From Peromyscus leucopus (Eukaryota; Chordata; Mammalia; Rodentia; Cricetidae), in the NCBI RefSeq assembly GCF_004664715.2, contig NC_051079.1, forward strand, positions 57,695,660-57,759,659: DNA of 64,000 nt. The letters run 5' to 3'. The translations under genes were made by a program, and so were the position numbers. The notes below the pieces were generated by a model, which was not told the origin of the DNA, did not search any database, and saw only the letters and a program-made list of their open reading frames with translations. Shown one piece after another: positions 35,084 to 46,478 of this stretch. Each line of letters begins with the position of its first letter. Position 1 is the stretch's first letter.

Positions 35084-35285
35084 CAAATTATTTTTTTTTT
35101 TGTTTTGGGTTTTTTTTGTTGTTGTTGTTGTTGTTTTTCGAGACAGGGTTTCTCTGTGTAGCTTTGGGCCTTTCCTGGATCTCACTCTGTAGACCAGGCT
35201 GGCCTCGAAGTCACAAAGATCCACCTGCCTCTGCCCCCCACGTGCTGGGATTAAAGGCGTGTGCCACCACCGCCTGACCAAATTA
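35084..35285 (-). mobile_element. B1 SINE with 7-bp target duplication
   Basis: Body at about 35091-35278: T/GTT-rich tail complement, CGAGACAGGGTTTCTCTGTG, AGACCAGGCTGGCCTCGAAG, GTGCTGGGATTAAAGGCGTG and CACCGCCTGAC. It is flanked by CAAATTA (35084-35090 and 35279-35285). The 85-codon minus-strand frame is B1-derived. Confidence 0.93.
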
Positions 35286-35768
35286 AAAAATTTTAAAGCA
35301 TATCTACTAAAGAGCATATGTTTTCACGGTTGTATTAAGAGTCTACAAGCAGCCACCTTCTTCTATACTCTACCTTTATCTTCATGTCAAAATATTTATA
35401 TGAGTAAATCCAGTAATATTTTATAACTGACTTTATTACTTATGACATTTAACAGTTACAAGAAAACTAAAGTTTTGGTTATGCTGAAAGAAATCATAAT
35501 TATTATGACATGGTTGTTTCAAAGTTGTAATTTCTTGGTATTTCAAATAGATGGAATTGAATGTGATCTAAAATATAAGGAAAAAAGAATTACTTACCCT
35601 AATAGATGCATGCCACTGAAGGTGGCGTGAAAAGTGATAGGGAATTAAGAATTCTCTCCATTGGATGCCTATCTATCAACTGTCTGTCAATTATTTACCT
35701 CAAGATTTTAGCACTTTCTTAATATCATACTTTTTATTATTCAATATTTAGCAATATCTTTAAGATTA

Positions 35769-35845
35769 TATTTATTTATTTATTTATTTATTTATTTATT
35801 TGTGTATATGTGTGTGTTGTGTGTGTGTGTGTGTGCGTGTGTGTA
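35769..35845. repeat. (TTTA)n-(GT)n compound microsatellite
   Basis: TTTA repeats to about 35800, then GT repeats with interruptions. It forms the expanded tail of the reversed B2 that follows. Confidence 0.9.
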
Positions 35846-35859
35846 GTATGCGGGTAGGT

Positions 35860-36027
35860 GTTTGTGTGTGAATGAGGTGCCTGCACAGGCAAGAAAGAGG
35901 GAGTCAGATCCCTGGAGTAGGAGTTACAGGGAACGGTAAACCACCAGAAGTGGATGCTGGGAAGAGAACTTGGGTCCTCTGGAAGAGCAGAAAGAACTCT
36001 AACTTACTGAGCCATCTCTCCAGCTCT
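35860..36027 (-). mobile_element. B2/B3A SINE (reverse)
   Basis: GAGTCAGATCCCTGGAGTAG, GAGTTACAGGGAAC, CTTGGGTCCTCTGGAAGAGC and GAGCCATCTCTCCAGC are a reversed B2-type SINE complete to its 5' head. Confidence 0.88.
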
Positions 36028-36529
36028 TATTCAACTTTTAAAATATTCAGCAATAGCTGCTGTTTTCTGGATTGTATTATATATGAAAATCCTGGGCTTC
36101 CAGAGCCCACTCTTCTTCCCATAATGTTTGTATTTGAAATAAGCATAAATATGTAAACAAGTGGTAATTGCTGATTATCATAAAATTCAATCCCAATAGG
36201 TAATGTTACAAAAAAGAAAGAAAGAACAGAAGAAGACTGAAGAGATGATGTCACACTTCTGGAACACACAACTCTCCACACTCCAGAACTGCAGCTGGGT
36301 CTTAAATGAATGTCTTAGGACTTTAAACTTAAATTTCTGTTCTGCTTCTCTCATTAGTTAAAGTGTTACTCAGAACTCCTTGATGTACCACACCCTACAC
36401 CCCCACAGGATGCAGCCCTTTCATAGTTCTGCACAAGGTTTTAATCCAAATTGATTAATTTATCAGTGGCTGTCACTTTGAATAGTTTCATAATTAAATC
36501 TAGACCCGTCAGAGTCTTGCATGCATGAG

Positions 36530-36532
<3 letters not shown>

Positions 36533-36574
<42 letters not shown>

Positions 36575-36601
36575 ACACTCACACACACTCACACACACAC
36601 C
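36533..36601. repeat. (CA)n microsatellite
   Basis: About 69 bp of CA with TCA interruptions. Confidence 0.92.
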
Positions 36602-36837
36602 ATTCCTCTTTTTATCCTAACCTTTTTCAACTTAAAAAAATTAAATTTACATCCTAATTTTTTTTTAAAAAAAATACCTTTGTCTGCATCTAGCACATTC
36701 CATCCCAGTTTGACTTTCAATGAGATTACATTTCTGAAATATTTGCTGCTGTGCTTAACTGTATCATTTAGAGGTGATGGGTGAAAAAGTTTAAATTATG
36801 ACACCCTAATTTCCCACTTAAAAATTAACTCTAGAAG

Positions 36838-36935
36838 AATGTGAATTAGGGTAGACAGAGAAGGGTGGAATCTGGGACAAGTTGGGAGGAGAAATATGAC
36901 CAAAATATATTATATGAAAAAAATTTAAATTAACT
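36838..36935 (+). mobile_element. L1 3' terminus fragment
   Basis: GAAGGGTGGAATCTGGGACA, then GGGAGGAGAAATATGACC and AAAATATATTATATGAAAAA resemble a rodent L1 3' end with its A-rich tail. Short, so moderate confidence. Confidence 0.5.
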
Positions 36936-37332
36936 CAAGCAGTTGGTTTGGTATATAAATGTGGCTATTTGTGTACATATGAATATCTTAAGTGCACAGC
37001 AAGATGATGAAATCCCAAGTATTTAGATGTGAATAGCTCCAGTACTCAATGAACTTCTTCACCATGAACTTTCATCAGCAACTTGAATCTGAGCTCTGTG
37101 CTATACATTGTGATGTGCCAGGCTCAGCCGTATTGAATTTCTCAAATTGTGTTTGATGGGCAGAGCCAAGTATGGGTATTCAGTTTAGCCATAGGCTATG
37201 AGTCTAATCTACTGGGTATATTCATCTCAGAGCACTTTTCCCTAGAAAAATAGCATCATAATTAACACTGGCCAACCAGTGTTTATGGTTTTAAAGAAGA
37301 CCAGAAAAATCCATGTCAATGCAACCTTTTTA

Positions 37333-37564
37333 AATGTTTGAGATTATAATGTAACTATATAATTTCATCCTTCCCTTTCCTCCCTCTAAACACTCCCTTA
37401 TACCCTTCCTTGTTCTCCTTCAAATTCATAGTCTTCTTTTCCATTATTTGTACACAGACACACACACACACACACAGAGTCCTACATGAATATTTGTGTA
37501 TTCCTATATACACAAATATACCCTGCTCAGTCTGTATAATGTTGTGTGTGTGAGTGTGAGTGTG

Positions 37565-37615
<51 letters not shown>

Positions 37616-38010
37616 AGGGGATGACCATTTGGTATTAGGTAATCAACTTGTATGTCTCAGCATTCCTTAGCTGTCTGGAGTTCTTTGTGTAGGGTTGAGA
37701 CCTCATCAGCTCTCTCTATCTATTGTTGTCCCTGTTCAGCTCATGTTCAGACAGTCATGTCAGTGAGACTTTGTGAGTGTGGCTTCTGTCATTCCTCAGA
37801 GACACCAACTCACAGCAGGTCCCTATTCCCGTGCTCCTTACAGTCTCTCCACCCCTCTTCCTCAATGTTTTTTGAGCATTAATTGCAGGAGTTATTTATC
37901 AGTTGCTCCTTGGCTCCACAGCTCTGCATTTTTATTGGTTATATTTTATGGAAGATTCACAAGTAGTGTTGTCTCTTTCCAATGCTGGTGGGAATGTATA
38001 GTCACTATTT
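37333..38010 (-). mobile_element. L1 (Lx-like) 3' end, reverse
   Basis: Starts GAGATTATAATGTAACTATA, the complement of the terminus at 13752. It then continues through a pyrimidine tract (CTTCCCTTTCCTCCCTCTAA), CTCAGCATTCCTTAGCTGTC, GTTCTTTGTGTAGGGTTGAG, ATGTTCAGACAGTCATGTCA and CCACAGCTCTGCATTTTTAT. Two internal microsatellites, (CA)n at 37459-37476 and GT/GAGT at 37543-37613, have expanded inside it. Open frames here are LINE-derived. Confidence 0.75.
37543..37613. repeat. (GT)n/(GAGT)n microsatellite
   Basis: GT repeats with three GAGT variants at the start, then a pure GT run of about 40 bp. Confidence 0.92.
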
Positions 38011-38483
38011 TTCTCCTTGTTGTACGAAATACTTGAAAAGGTAACTTAAGAAGAGATGGGTTAAGTCTTAGTTCACAGTTTGAAGAGACAGCCCATCCTC
38101 CGGGAAAGTCACAGCAGCAGTAGCATGAGGCAGCTGGTCACATTCTATCCACAATCAGGGTCAGAGAGAGGTGAATGTTGAAACTCAGGTTCTCTTTCTT
38201 CTTTCTGGTTAGTCTAAGACTTCAGCCCAAGTGAGAATGTAATAGTGACAGCCATGTCCACATGTGAAGCACAAAGAGGAAATCAAAGCAATATTCTGAA
38301 TTAGCCTGCTTATAAACAAATGCATAGCACACATTTTATACTTTTGTTGATTTTATTCTCAATGGCTGGATTTCATATATTTCAAAAGCTTTCTGCAGTG
38401 TGTCCAGTTCCTCTTTCTCCTCTTCTTCCTCTGTTGTCTTCATCTTTATTATCTCCTTTTTGTTTCTCGTGTTTATGAAGCAG

Positions 38484-38613
38484 TATTTTCTTATGCAGCT
38501 CCCACTGGCCTAGAACTCCCTATTGTAGCCCAGGCTAGACTTGAGCCTGTAATCCTCCTGCTTCGGCCTCCCAAGTATTGGGATTGCAGGAGTGGGCCAC
38601 TAGGCACTGCTCA
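38484..38613 (-). mobile_element. Old B1-type SINE (reverse)
   Basis: GCAGCTCCCACTGGCCTAGA, ACTCCCTATTGTAGCCCAGG, TAATCCTCCTGCTTCGGCCT and CCCAAGTATTGGGATTGCAG follow a reversed proto-B1/B1 with heavy divergence. Confidence 0.7.
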
Positions 38614-38619
38614 AACTCT

Positions 38620-39670
38620 TTCTTTATAGGAAATAGTCCGCTCTGGAAGTGACAAAACCTTGGTTCTCAAAGCTAGGTAAATAATAACTTTCTCTTTTTG
38701 TTATATGGCAACAGAGTGAGTAGTACTGTCCTTCCCGGCTCATGCCTGCGTGAACACGAAGCCACCACCGAGCTCCCAGTGGCTTCCCTTTCAGGGTTTT
38801 ATTTAATAAGAGAAAGCATAATTGGCTTGCAAAAGGGAAATCTCAAGTTACACGAAATTTTAGCCTGTCCTGGCTTATGTAGGGCAACCGCTCCTTAAAA
38901 ATTCACGTGTGAGTTGTGATTTTCTTTCTGCATGAATCTAGCAGGGCGGTTTCTCACTTCTTAAAATTTCCTTCTTTATCCATTCAGTGAACACCGCCTC
39001 CTCCCATCCCCAGATTCCCATTAGAAGTTTATCCTGTTGGACTTCATTTTTGTGTGGCTAATCCTGGGAGCCATGGTGTCTAAGCAAAGGACAGGTGCTG
39101 AGTCAGTTGTAATAGCCGAGCAGTTTAAAGATGGTCCCCTTCACTACCAGGGATTTAATGATGTAAAAACCACATAAAAATGCATACTGGGGAAATGTTC
39201 TTTTAGGGGGGAATCAAGTTCGCTATTTGATGAACCTCTTTTAAATAAAAAGTGAGTCAGAAATGTCCACCTGACCATTATCCTTGGAATCTAGAGAATA
39301 TTGTTTCACCTAAATCTCAGTCAGTAGGCCTCTCGAGGTCTCAGAGGTTTCTCCTCTAAGCACTCACCAGATGAATGTTGGTTTTACACTGTAACAAGTT
39401 GGTTTTCGTCTGTATATATCACTCTTCAGTTTAAGCTCCACTTGTCTGCCAGCAATTCCAGACTTCCTCCGAGCTTTGCACTCATCGTGTGCAGCTAGTC
39501 AGGTTCTCCTGGTGGACCTCAGTTAAGGACTGAAGTTCAGAAGGAGTTGTTTACTGGGAAGAGTAGCCAATGCTGAATAACCTCTATGTTCTTGGGATAC
39601 CTTTCCACACATTAAATCCACATACAACCAATTTATTTTTCAATGATTTCTGGTAAGACACAGATAATGA
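38620..39670. other. Repeat-poor unassigned DNA
   Basis: About 1 kb without a repeat family that I recognise. No open frame above 66 codons and no domain. Confidence 0.4.
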
Positions 39671-39674
39671 TACA

Positions 39675-40000
39675 TGTCTTAGTGTTCGATTTCTGTGAAG
39701 AGACACCACGACTATGGCATCTCTTAGAATGAAAACATTTTTACAGTTTCAGAGGTTCAGTCCATTATCATCGTATGAGGAGCATGGCAGCGTGCAGGCA
39801 GATATGGTGCTGGAGGAGTAGCTGAGATTCCTGTCTTCCAGGCAACAGGAAAATGGTCTGTGTTACACAGAGAGAAGCTTAAGCAAAAGAGACCCCAAAG
39901 CCCGCCCCCACAGTGACACACTTCCTCCAACAAGGCCACGCCTCCTAATAGTGCCACTCCCTATGAGCTTATGGGGATCAATTACATATAAGCTACCACA
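39675..40000 (-). mobile_element. MaLR-type LTR
   Basis: TGTCTTAGTGTTCGATTTCT to ATAAGCTACCACA, 326 bp. Words CAGAGGTTCAGTCCATTATC, GAGCATGGCAGCGTGCAGGC, GGTGCTGGAGGAG, GACACACTTCCTCCAACAAG and CCTCCTAATAGTGCCACTCC form a common rodent MaLR-like LTR in reverse orientation. A clean 5-bp duplication was not found. Confidence 0.7.
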
Positions 40001-40004
40001 ATAT

Positions 40005-42281
40005 GTTTCCCATAAAACCGGCAAATAAGCATGTGTGCAAACTATATGCTGGGCAGGAGTTTTCCAACCTAAGCTTTAATTCAAAGAATCGAGTCATCTG
40101 TCCTGAGTTGAAAGATAGAAAAACTTCTTAAAGTGTAGGAAACATCACACAAAGTTTACAGGCTTATGTACCACAGCTATGCCAACAACTGAAAAGTAAA
40201 ATTAAAATCTATCCTGGGCCCAGAAATCAGTGAAAGGTGATTACTATATCTAACCTGATCTTTCTTTCTCCAGAAGTTGTCAATGAAATGATTTTCTCTG
40301 CTTACGAAATACTGCGTAGGGATATTGATATTTGCTTTTTGTATATTCGTGGCATACTAAAGACACTGCAAATTAATCATTACTACTACTTTTAACTTCA
40401 TTTAAAATAATATATGCGCTATATGATAGATATTAGATATTCAAAACATAAAAAGTATGAAACAGTCCAGTAAAACATAGCTAACCCCACAGTCTCTGTC
40501 TCTCCTTGTCTCTCAGTGTTTTAGGAGAACCACAGACACACGTTCAAAGGTTTCATCACTGAACACATTCTCATTCCGGGCATTTCAATGTAGCAGATAT
40601 TTGCCATCTAAATACAAAACTTCTTGATCCACTCAAAGGATTTTCTAAGTTCCTCAATAATTGCTTTCAGTGAACTTAGGACACTGATATCTTGCACTGC
40701 ATCTTGATTATTTTCTTTCCATGGGTTTATCTTACAACCATGAACTGTTAATAAACTCGGTATTATAAACATCTCCGAATGGATATACTTACTACAACTG
40801 GCAGCAGACACACACGTCTAAATGGATTACCGAGGAACTCAACATGCCTAACAATCTAACCATGCCTTAAAGTTTTCAATGGCTGGAATTAGTACTGAGG
40901 CCCTGGAAGGTATCTTCAATGGACTTGTAAATTATTTGAAGAAGAAAATCCCACTTTTCCTCATAAAACTGTGTTCCTTTGGATTTTCTAGTAGTAAACA
41001 ATTCCCTCAACACACATGTCCACATGTTGTTGCATAGAAGAGAATCTTAGGCTGCTAATTTTTCATATGCTTCTGTGTGCAGTCTCCTAAATGTACCATG
41101 GAGCTCACGTGTCGTGACAGAGAACATGGGTTGCTCTTCTGAGCCTTTGCTCTGGGGGATGAATGTCTCCTCAGCTTTCTGAAAGTCCATTCTATGATAA
41201 GAGTATGGAGCTGTAGACAAAGGAAACGGGAAGAGACCCTTACACTGCACCAGAGACAGTGATGAGAAAACAGTGCTGTAAGCTTTGAAAACAGAAGCAG
41301 AAACCAAGCCAAGCAGTCCGCAGCCCTGAGCTACATCACTCTCCTCTCTGAACTGTGTGCGAACCCAGCCTTTCTAGCAAACTGCAGCCTTCAGGAAGGA
41401 ACACAGTCACTCCAAAGTGGAGTTTCAGGCCCATCACTTGCGGTTTCTGTCACCCTCTGTTGCTCTTCATGAATGAAACATGCAGATGCCACCGCACATC
41501 GGTTCCTTCAGTGAGGAGGAAAAGGGGTCAAGGGACACACAGCGCAGCCAGTGCGTTAGAGATCTGACGCCGGGTACTTACACCTCCAAATGCTTCCAGA
41601 TCACAGCCTCGGGGAATAGCTAGCCCATTTCTTTACGGCACTGTTGCTTCCATCGGCTGTGGGAATTAGCATAAAATAATAGAGTAACCCGTTAGAGCTG
41701 GGCAGCTCTGCAGAGCATCAGATTACGTGAACACTTAAAGGCACGCGGACATCGTACAAAAGCTGGGGGATAAATAGCTCATCTATACCTTCTCTATACC
41801 TTCTCGTCTGCAAAAGGGAGGCAGTCTGAGCCCCGGTGCCCGCTGCTCTCTTCTTGTGTAACAGCTAAACCGGCTCAGTCCTTCTGACAGGGTGAGAAGC
41901 ACGCCTGCAGACAGTGTCTGGGCGGTCCTAGTGCCTGCTCAGGTTAGAAGGCTAGCAAACTCCACAGGGCCTCCTTGCCCTGTCTTCCAGGGGCTGCCAC
42001 AAAGAGGTTTTTAAGGAGGTCACCTGGTGAAGCCGCAGCAACATTGTCTATGGAGAGATGCCAAGTAAACAATAGTTTGCTAATGTCGTCCAGACTATGC
42101 GGTGGAGAAGAAAAGGGTTGGAGATTAAGAAAGTGTGCTGTCAGCGTTCAATGTTCAAGGCAGGCGGCCTTCAGACAGGAAACCAGTTTGCACCAACACC
42201 GTGATTATTGAAATGCATTTATTTTGTGGGTTTCTTTTTAAAGCCCATATTTAAATTGTGAAGGGAACAACACAGGAGTGG

Positions 42282-42313
<32 letters not shown>

Positions 42314-42590
42314 CCTGTTTACAAACTCTCGGAGGTTCTAATAATTGAAACCTAGCCTAGCCTGTTAAAAATACAAAAGAAAACCAACGCAAATCAAATG
42401 GAGACTTGCGGGGAGGTTATTCTTTAAAGGGGGTGGGGAAAACCGCAAGCCTCCACTTCATGCCATTTGGTCTTCCTCTATTCATTCCCCCACCTTTTCC
42501 TACGCTGACTTCCCACCCACGGTGTTGGTGTTTACACTTCCTTTGACTCGGCTGTCATTTAGCAGCACTACACCATTTGCAAAAGAATCT
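40005..42590. other. Repeat-poor island, possible regulatory or exon-bearing DNA
   Basis: About 2.6 kb with almost no recognisable SINE, LINE or LTR, locally higher in G+C at about 41.5-42.2 kb. It holds protein-like but unassigned minus-strand frames at 40608-40811 and 41047-41307 and splice-site-like words. A (GTTTT)n tract lies at 42281-42313. In such a repeat-dense window a repeat-free stretch may reflect constraint, but I cannot show it. Confidence 0.3.
42281..42313. repeat. (GTTTT)n microsatellite
   Basis: Six GTTTT-type units in a row. Confidence 0.9.
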
Positions 42591-42594
42591 ATTC

Positions 42595-42662
42595 TGTTTA
42601 CTTTGCAAAGTAACTCAGCACATGGTGGGCGCTCAGTAAATACCTGAGAAAAGAGTGAAGCA
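42595..42662 (+). mobile_element. MIR/L2-type 3' end remnant
   Basis: AACTCAGCACATGGTGGGCG, CTCAGTAAATACCTGAG resembles the L2/MIR-type terminus (cctggcacatagtaggcgctcaataaat). Confidence 0.5.
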
Positions 42663-42831
42663 GACAGAGTGAAAAGTTACTGTGCATGATACACCCACTG
42701 ATGCCAATTTCTGAGCTGGTGAAATTCAATGTACTGTTATCTCTCTAAGCAACTATTTCCTTTCGGGTACCATTCTGGGGACACATTTGCCTCTAGGGAG
42801 CTCATAATCTATTTTTTATTTAATTTAATTT

Positions 42832-43067
42832 TTAAAAGATGTGATTTTATGTATGTCTGTGTATTTATGTGTATGTATGTGTGTATGTGTGTGTTTGTAT
42901 GAATGTCACATGGGTGAAGGTGCCCGCAGTGGCCAGAGGAGGGCGTCAAGACCCTTGCAATCAGAATTCAGACAGTTGAAAACAGCCTCATGTGGATGCT
43001 GGGGACTGAACTCGAGTCCTCTGCAAGAGCAGCAAGTCCTCATAACTGCTGATCCATCTCTTTAGCC
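42832..43067 (-). mobile_element. B2/B3A-family SINE (reverse)
   Basis: A TATGTGTGTATGTG-rich tail complement, TGCCCGCAGTGGCCAGAGGA, TGTGGATGCTGGGGACTGAA, CTCGAGTCCTCTGCAAGAGC and GATCCATCTCTTTAGCC are a reversed B2-class SINE. The 74-codon plus-strand frame is SINE-derived. Confidence 0.83.
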
Positions 43068-43069
43068 AC

Positions 43070-44457
43070 ATCATAATTTAAATTAGAAAATTAATATGTG
43101 TACATAATTACAAAAAATCACACATATGTAAATATTTGCCTTAAGATAATGGGTATCATAAGTCATGTGTTTTGATGCTTTGGGAAGATTAGATTTCTTT
43201 TTAGACAGTATTTCCTGTTAAGAGATTGAGTACAGGGAGCAGGTTAGTACAGATGGGACTAGAATCTGAGAAGTCAAGTTCATTGATATTTTTCTAACAA
43301 AAGTACCTGAAAATAGCAAAATTGGCAGAGGGAAGTAGAAAGGTAGGTGTGGGTTGCAGGCCTTGGCCACAGCCTAGCATTGGCAAGTGGTCAGGAGGAG
43401 GGTGTCCACACCTAACAGAGCTCATTGCCTCTGCCAAAAGAAGAGACGTCTTCCAACTCATGTCCAGGCAAGCAGGTTGTGCCCATGGCGTTTGACAACT
43501 AGTAAGAAGACATATTAGGCCGTTAGTACATACGCCAGAGAAGAAGAGACGCCAGGGTGCAGCTAGGAAAATTCAAGGCAAGAGTCTCACTATGAAGAAC
43601 TCAGGAGTTCTCCATTATGAAGATCTGAGATCTACCAAGCCTAAGAATCAAGGAGGGAGAATGATTATTTTAATAATCTAAGGACTTGAAAACTATCAAC
43701 AACTGGATTGATCTCAAGTCTCAGTAGGTCAAAGAGCTTTAGCTGCTTGGGGGAGGAAATGTAAACACAAAGGTTCTGTAGGTCACTGCAGAGTCAGGTT
43801 AGCCTGAAGCATAGTTCGGGCTCAGTGAATGATTGCTTGGTTGAGCCCTGTAGGACTGACTTGCTTCTCTATTATGCTTCTTTGTGCATCTTCCCAATCT
43901 ATCATGTTTTTGAAAAAAAAAATATTACCTGCTGGGAATGTCCCCTTAAGAGTTGCTTGTAAGTAGGAAACCATACACAACTTGGTTAGAGCCAGGGAAG
44001 TAGCTATATAGCAAGTGAGGGGCCGAGGCTTGGCAATCATCTACAGCCACTTATTTCTATGAATGTTCGAGAGTCTTGGTAGGAATGATGTAATCTGTAA
44101 AGGCTAGGCCCTAGAGATAACTGGCATGTATCTGTGCAATAAGGACAGGTAAGGGTAAGAAAAGTAGGGTGCTTAGAGAATCTTCTATTGAAGAACCCTC
44201 TTGTGGGGTACAAAATATAATTAAGAAAAAAAAGATCTTAAAACTTTCAAAAACAAAAAAAGTACAGTGTTCTAAAAACAAAACAAAACAAAAATCCAAG
44301 AAACAAAAACAATAAGGGAAAAAAAAACACACAAAGCAGGGAGGTCAGAGAGATTTCTCACTCTCCTTTTGTCATTTTTGGACACACAAGTAGTCAATAG
44401 TCTGCAGCCCAGGAGAGACACAACAACCAGGACCAATCCCTGCTTGCACCTTGATCT
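43070..44457. other. Unassigned non-coding DNA
   Basis: No repeat family recognised; A-rich stretches lie near 43911 and 44222-44330. Confidence 0.4.
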
Positions 44458-44817
44458 GCTGTGGAATCATCCTCTGTTACTGTGAATATGTATTACTCTC
44501 ATTGGTTAATAAAAAAAACTGACAGGCCGTTAGCCAGGCAGGAAGTATAAGTGGGAGAGCCAGACACAGAGGACCCTCGGAGGAAGAGGGCAGAGTCAGG
44601 AAGAAGTCAGCCAGCTGCAGAGGAAGCCGGACATACAGAAAATAAAGTAACAAGCCATGAGCCACATGACAAAGGATAGATAAGAAATATGGGTTAATTT
44701 GAGTGTAAGAGTTAGCTAGTAACAAGCCTGAGCTATACACTGAGCATTTGTAAATAATATTAAGCCTCTGTGTGGTAATTTGGAAGTGACTCCTGGGACA
44801 GAGAAACTCTGCCTACA
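44458..44817 (+). mobile_element. 5' LTR of a class II endogenous retrovirus
   Basis: TGCTGTGGAATCATCC to CTCTGCCTACA, 360 bp, TG...CA. Shared framework with the solo LTRs at 3293 and 26565: TCTCATTGGTTAATAAAA, TTAGCCAGGCAGGAAGTATA, ATATGGGTTAATTTGAGTGT, AACAAGCCTGAGC, TAAGCCTCTGTGTGG. Unlike those two it is followed by a primer binding site and internal sequence, so it is a true 5' LTR. Confidence 0.82.
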
Positions 44818-44818
44818 A

Positions 44819-44835
44819 TGGCACCCAGTGTAGGG
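44819..44835 (+). promoter_or_regulatory. Retroviral primer binding site, lysine-tRNA type (degenerate)
   Basis: TGGCACCCAGTGTAGGG begins one base after the LTR and differs at a few positions from the lysine-tRNA binding site of class II retroviruses (TGGCGCCCAACGTGGGG). Its exact placement supports both the LTR end and the class II assignment. Confidence 0.75.
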
Positions 44836-46020
44836 AAACTCCATCCACATAAAACCTGAGAGAGCTTTTAAAAAGGTTCTAAAATAGAGCCAAGAGCAAC
44901 TTCCTAGTCTTGTACTTCTCATACAGGTCACAATACAGAGAGGCATCTCCCAGCTGCCACCTGTATGCTTGAGCCACCAGAGTGAGCTGAGCCAATGTGC
45001 TGTGTGGCAGGTTTGAGGTTTTGCTCATGCAGACAAAAAAGGTTACAGATACACAGTAAGGACAGATTTAGAGAAAGAGAGCCTCTAAACAAATCACAGT
45101 GTGTTTGAAAATGCAGATAGACTCAGGAGAGAGAAGAGAAAGAATATACACAGTCTCAAATTTAAAAATATAGTTTTAAAATAATAAAATAAAGTCCTTA
45201 AAAAGGGAGTAAGTAATATAAAAGAAATAAGCTACATAAAGATGGGAAATACACAGAGAGTTTAGATCATGTATGTTATTGTGTTGTCTTTGAATTATTT
45301 GGCTGTTAAGAGACATTGGATTATGGAAACTGCTGGATTAAACCAACCTATATATTTTAAAAACATCTTGACTTCAAAATTTAAGTCAAAAGATAAGTTG
45401 CTTTGGGGGCAAGTTTATCCTTTTGTTTCCACAGAAAATGAGGGGCTATGGATTCATTCCAGGTTAAGGAAAATTAGGTTTGAATGAGGATGATCCCTTG
45501 AAAATCCTGGCTACAAACATAAATAATAATAATAATAAAAAAAACCTACAAGGCATGTCATATATATTTTACCTGCTCAAACTTATAAAAAGAAATGATG
45601 TTTAACTGACTTACATGCATTGCACAATCTATACTTGTACTAAAATGTTACCTTTTAAAGTTTATATACTGTCAGAACAAAGGGGCCAGACACCAATGAA
45701 AATGATGGCCCGGATGATGCAGCATCTAAAACAGCTTTCTAGGCTGCTGACAGATAATCCAGCCTCACAAAATACTATAACTAAGAGTTAACAATTATCC
45801 TGATTTTTTTCAAGTTTCCCTCAAAGATTACCCAAGCCCCTAATCAACAGGAAGTAATCTAGAAAACTATAGCACATCCCCCCCAAAATAAATTATGGAT
45901 ATTTGTTATCATTTAGTGGGGTTTGTTTACAAGTCGTTATTGGTAATGGTCAGAAAAAAGCTAAACAAAGGAAATTAGATTTAGGAAATCTCATTCTAAA
46001 AAGAAAAGGGGAGATATAAA
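44836..46020 (+). mobile_element. Internal region of the ERV, mostly deleted and non-coding
   Basis: The sequence between the primer binding site and a polypurine tract is only about 1.2 kb, so gag, pro, most of pol and env are missing or unrecognisable. The only protein trace is the integrase-like tail at 45380-45487. AAGAAAAGGGGAGA (about 46001-46014) is a good polypurine tract, and a second AAAAGGGGAGA lies at about 46033-46043. No 3' LTR follows. Confidence 0.65.
45269..45487 (+). pseudogene. Degenerate ERV integrase C-terminal segment
   Basis: A 72-codon open frame upstream of the polypurine tract. Its C-terminal part has the pattern of a class II integrase tail: a LLWG turn, a YPFVST strand and a LWIHSRL(R)KIR segment, resembling the tail of betaretroviral-type integrases. 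There is no catalytic core, so it is a remnant. Assigned by motif resemblance and position; moderate confidence. Confidence 0.5.
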
Positions 46021-46478
46021 AATGGTAGGATAAAAGGGGAGATTATTGAATCTACTTTAATCCAAAAATGCAATTATTAATATTTTATATTAGTATGGAT
46101 TTTGGTTTATTGTTACAAATTTAAACTTAATTTTGGTATACTATATGTATATTTATACTCTTGTTTGGAGTATTGTGTTTATGCAGCTCATTAAAAATGT
46201 ATAATTAAGACATACAATATGACAAAATTAAGTTTAAATTTGTATCCATAAACCAAAATCCATACCAATGAAATATTTAAGATTAATAGTTGTTTTTTGG
46301 ATTAAAGTTGATTCAACAATCTATCTTCTTATCCTATCTCTTCTATATTATATCCCCATTTTTCCTTTAGAAAGAGATCTTTGAACTTAACTCCAGTTTT
46401 TTTTTTACTATTACCAATAACAACTTGTAACCAACCCCCTTAAATGATAATAAACATCTATAACCCCCTCCAAAAAAG
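45880..46478. repeat. Large inverted repeat of ERV sequence
   Basis: The arm at 45880-46135 is repeated as its reverse complement at 46223-46478. The inner 42 bp (46094-46135 versus 46223-46264) match at 40 positions. Outward the arms keep matching through ATTGAATC.ACTTTAATCC, ATAGGATAA-like and TTATTGGTAAT(G/A)GT words and TTATCATTTA, with more substitutions and small indels. This is a head-to-head pair of ERV fragments. Confidence 0.88.
46021..46222 (+). mobile_element. ERV 3' internal region and palindrome spacer
   Basis: From the polypurine tract the AT-rich sequence continues through TATGGATTTTGGTTTATTG and ACAAATTTAAACTTAATTTT to 46135, then a spacer of about 87 bp (46136-46222) that leads into the inverted copy. 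Confidence 0.6.
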
